The position numbers and the translations under genes were made by a program. This document shows positions 62,800 through 64,000 of a DNA stretch of 64,000 nt, piece after piece. Under the pieces are notes generated by a model that was not told the origin of the DNA, did not search any database, and saw only the letters and a list, made by a program, of their open reading frames with translations. This DNA comes from Chitinophagaceae bacterium UBA4857 (GTDB lineage: Bacteria > Bacteroidota > Bacteroidia > Chitinophagales > Chitinophagaceae). The stretch spans positions 34,855 to 98,854 of the forward strand of contig DHEF01000014.1 in assembly GCA_002399735.1 (NCBI GenBank). Reading direction: 5' to 3'. Every line of letters starts with the position of its first letter. The stretch's first letter is position 1.

Positions 62800-62880
62800 T
62801 GATGATTAATGAACGGAACGATGCAGTGTGCGACGCAAGGGACGATGATAGCAGTACTGGTGCTGACTTAATAAAAAAAA
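62800..62880 (+). repeat. GACGCAA-family dispersed repeat, copy R15
   Basis: The copy reads GATGATTAATGAACGGAACG, ATGCAGTGTGCGACGCAAGG, GACGATGATAGCAGTACTGG, and TGCTGACTTAATAAAAAAAA. It carries the TTGATTAGCGAACGG-type module. Its A-rich end lies about 16 bases from the stop codon of the convergent outer-membrane protein gene. The DNA before it (62612-62760) is low-complexity GATTTGAAAAT-type spacer with no gene. Confidence 0.82.
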
Positions 62881-62896
62881 ATCAACCTTTATTTTA

Positions 62897-64000
62897 CTAC
62901 TGTAATAAGCATCTTAGTTTTATACCCACCTCCCAAAAATTTTTATCATCGCCTTTTAATTGGCCAATTTTATTAATACCATAATTTAATACGGGGCCCA
63001 TTTGCCATACCCTGTTTTTATTATTGGTAAAGCCAATGGTAAATCCTGTATGTATAAAAAAATGTGTTTTAGTAAACGACTTATCATCCTCATGAAAGCT
63101 ACCACCTAAATATGACGACGCTACTAATGCGTTGGTGCTTATTAAACGACTTACAGACCCACCCAAATCCCAACTGAAAGGCATGTTTTCGTTTTTGTTT
63201 AGTATAAGATGATGTGTTACCGGTATACTGATAAAATGAAACTTGTTGATATGATTTTTTAATTCGCGGCCATAATAATAAGTACGCATATTGGCATTAT
63301 TAGATACCGTGGTACTACTATCACCAATTTTACTTATGGTAGATAAATACTGATACGACAAACCAACGGATACTGCATTGCGACGGGTTAATTGCTTGTA
63401 CCCAACCAAACCAAATGAATGTGCGGTAGAAGCACGATGCGTATTTTGGCTTTCCCATACCGCACTATTACTTAATACCGGACTTAAACCATTATTATAA
63501 CCCGCCGTAGGAGCGTCTAATTGCATACTTTTATTTACACCCTCAATTTTATCCATTGTACCAGAAACACCTGCCATTACTTCTACACCCCAATAAAACG
63601 GATATTTTTTCTTAGTTATTTTTACTATTTCTCCCTGTGTTACTATATGTTGTGGTATGCTTGCAATATTTACCGGAATATCAGTTATGCTATTGGTATC
63701 GGTTATGTTTACAAAGCTTTTATCGGATAAATTACTGGCTACGGTTAATTTACGTTTTGTTATTATATCAGCATCTGAATTTTCATTTACGGCTATTATG
63801 CTATTATTTGTAACGGCATCGTCATTTACATTAGCAGGAGTACCAGTTATATCAATAATATCGGTGTTAACTTTATTTGTATTAGCCTTAACAACAATAT
63901 TTTTTTTGTTTTTAGGTTTTTTATTTACTGTAGCTACATCTACATTACTGATTGCTTTTTTATCGGTAATTGTATGTACATTATCGGCTTTTGCAGGTAT
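62897..64000 (-). CDS. Outer-membrane beta-barrel protein with a long Asn/Val-rich linker (5' end outside window)
   Basis: The frame is open from the right edge of the window to the stop at 62897, so at least 367 residues are encoded although the first internal ATG is at 63577. The visible N-terminal part (about 130 residues) is a low-complexity linker rich in Asn, Val, Ile, Thr and Asp (for example NKVNTDIIDITGTPANVNDD) with Lys-rich patches (KKPKNKK). From about residue 134 (YPFYWGVEVMAGVSGTMDK) a small barrel of about eight to ten strands follows, ending GIKLRCLLQ. The pattern of a charged or linker region plus C-terminal barrel is common in Bacteroidota proteins encoded with ECF sigma factors. 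The partner and the true start lie beyond the window. Confidence 0.75.
   Translation of the reverse strand: MPAKADNVHTITDKKAISNVDVATVNKKPKNKKNIVVKANTNKVNTDIIDITGTPANVNDDAVTNNSIIAVNENSDADIITKRKLTVASNLSDKSFVNITDTNSITDIPVNIASIPQHIVTQGEIVKITKKKYPFYWGVEVMAGVSGTMDKIEGVNKSMQLDAPTAGYNNGLSPVLSNSAVWESQNTHRASTAHSFGLVGYKQLTRRNAVSVGLSYQYLSTISKIGDSSTTVSNNANMRTYYYGRELKNHINKFHFISIPVTHHLILNKNENMPFSWDLGGSVSRLISTNALVASSYLGGSFHEDDKSFTKTHFFIHTGFTIGFTNNKNRVWQMGPVLNYGINKIGQLKGDDKNFWEVGIKLRCLLQ

Noticed and set aside
62763..62984. Plus-strand ORF containing the peptide CDARDDD; similar peptides are encoded at 21935-22174 and 44859-45077
   Set aside because: These are translations of the GACGCAA repeat core; the shared peptide comes from the repeat, not from a protein family.

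Overview
The window is a chromosomal segment of a low-GC Bacteroidota bacterium, most likely of the Chitinophagaceae or a close relative. The evidence is the gene content: TonB-dependent receptors with carboxypeptidase-like N-termini, a DUF4249 lipoprotein next to its receptor, DUF3857 transglutaminase-like proteins, a GH3 family protein, RseP, a DUF6428 arsenic gene and a lysine/alanine histone-like protein. The promoters also fit, with TTTG-N19-TAnnTTTG-type boxes, and so does a tmRNA whose tag reads GNTQYAMAA. No rRNA, tRNA, complete insertion sequence or CRISPR array was found.

Layout. 0.1-1.2 kb: coiled-coil/ZapA division genes around a small opposite-strand gene. 1.2-5.2 kb: a TonB receptor and purC. 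5.2-9.7 kb: a small accessory island with a PIN-domain protein and an arsenic cassette (arsR, DUF6428, a 48-residue membrane ORF, arsC). The cassette lies between two directly repeated 129-bp MITE-like elements. 9.9-18.3 kb: TamB, a PAS histidine kinase/NarL-type regulator pair and an APH-fold kinase. 18.5-23.6 kb: tmRNA, rseP, dxr and a GH3 acyl-amido synthetase. 23.8-26.6 kb: rplU, rpmA, the histone-like gene and a PolX whose polymerase site looks degenerate. 26.8-30.5 kb: a lipoprotein, a TlpA-type thioredoxin protein and an M28 peptidase, followed by a LytTR remnant. 30.8-35.0 kb: bestrophin, a Na+/H+ antiporter, a methyltransferase, a small hypothetical and a frameshifted DoxX-like gene. 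35.2-39.4 kb: a divergent sucrose module (sucrose-phosphate synthase fused to a HAD phosphatase, and a GH32-like hydrolase) with a related structured repeat at each outer end. 39.4-43.9 kb: mazG overlapping a 1253-residue NtrY-like kinase. 44.1-52 kb: a secreted protein, a TonB receptor with a DUF4249 lipoprotein, and a second receptor with a Gly-rich tail. 52.2-64 kb: a JmjC/cupin protein, clpB, a serine-hydrolase-like protein lacking its catalytic residues, two tandem DUF3857 proteins (one with an altered active site), queG, and an outer-membrane protein cut by the right edge.

The most striking signal is a dispersed intergenic repeat with about 15 copies in 64 kb, on both strands. Its core resembles GTGCGACGCAACAGACGATG, it ends in an A-rich run, and it carries one of two interchangeable upstream modules. 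One module can fold into two hairpins, and the first shows a compensatory base change. Several copies have the A-rich end right next to the stop codon of a gene that runs into them. The other notable signals are the MITE-bounded arsenic cassette with two ArsR operators, the repeat-bounded sucrose module, and four proteins or genes that keep a fold while losing catalytic residues or the reading frame.
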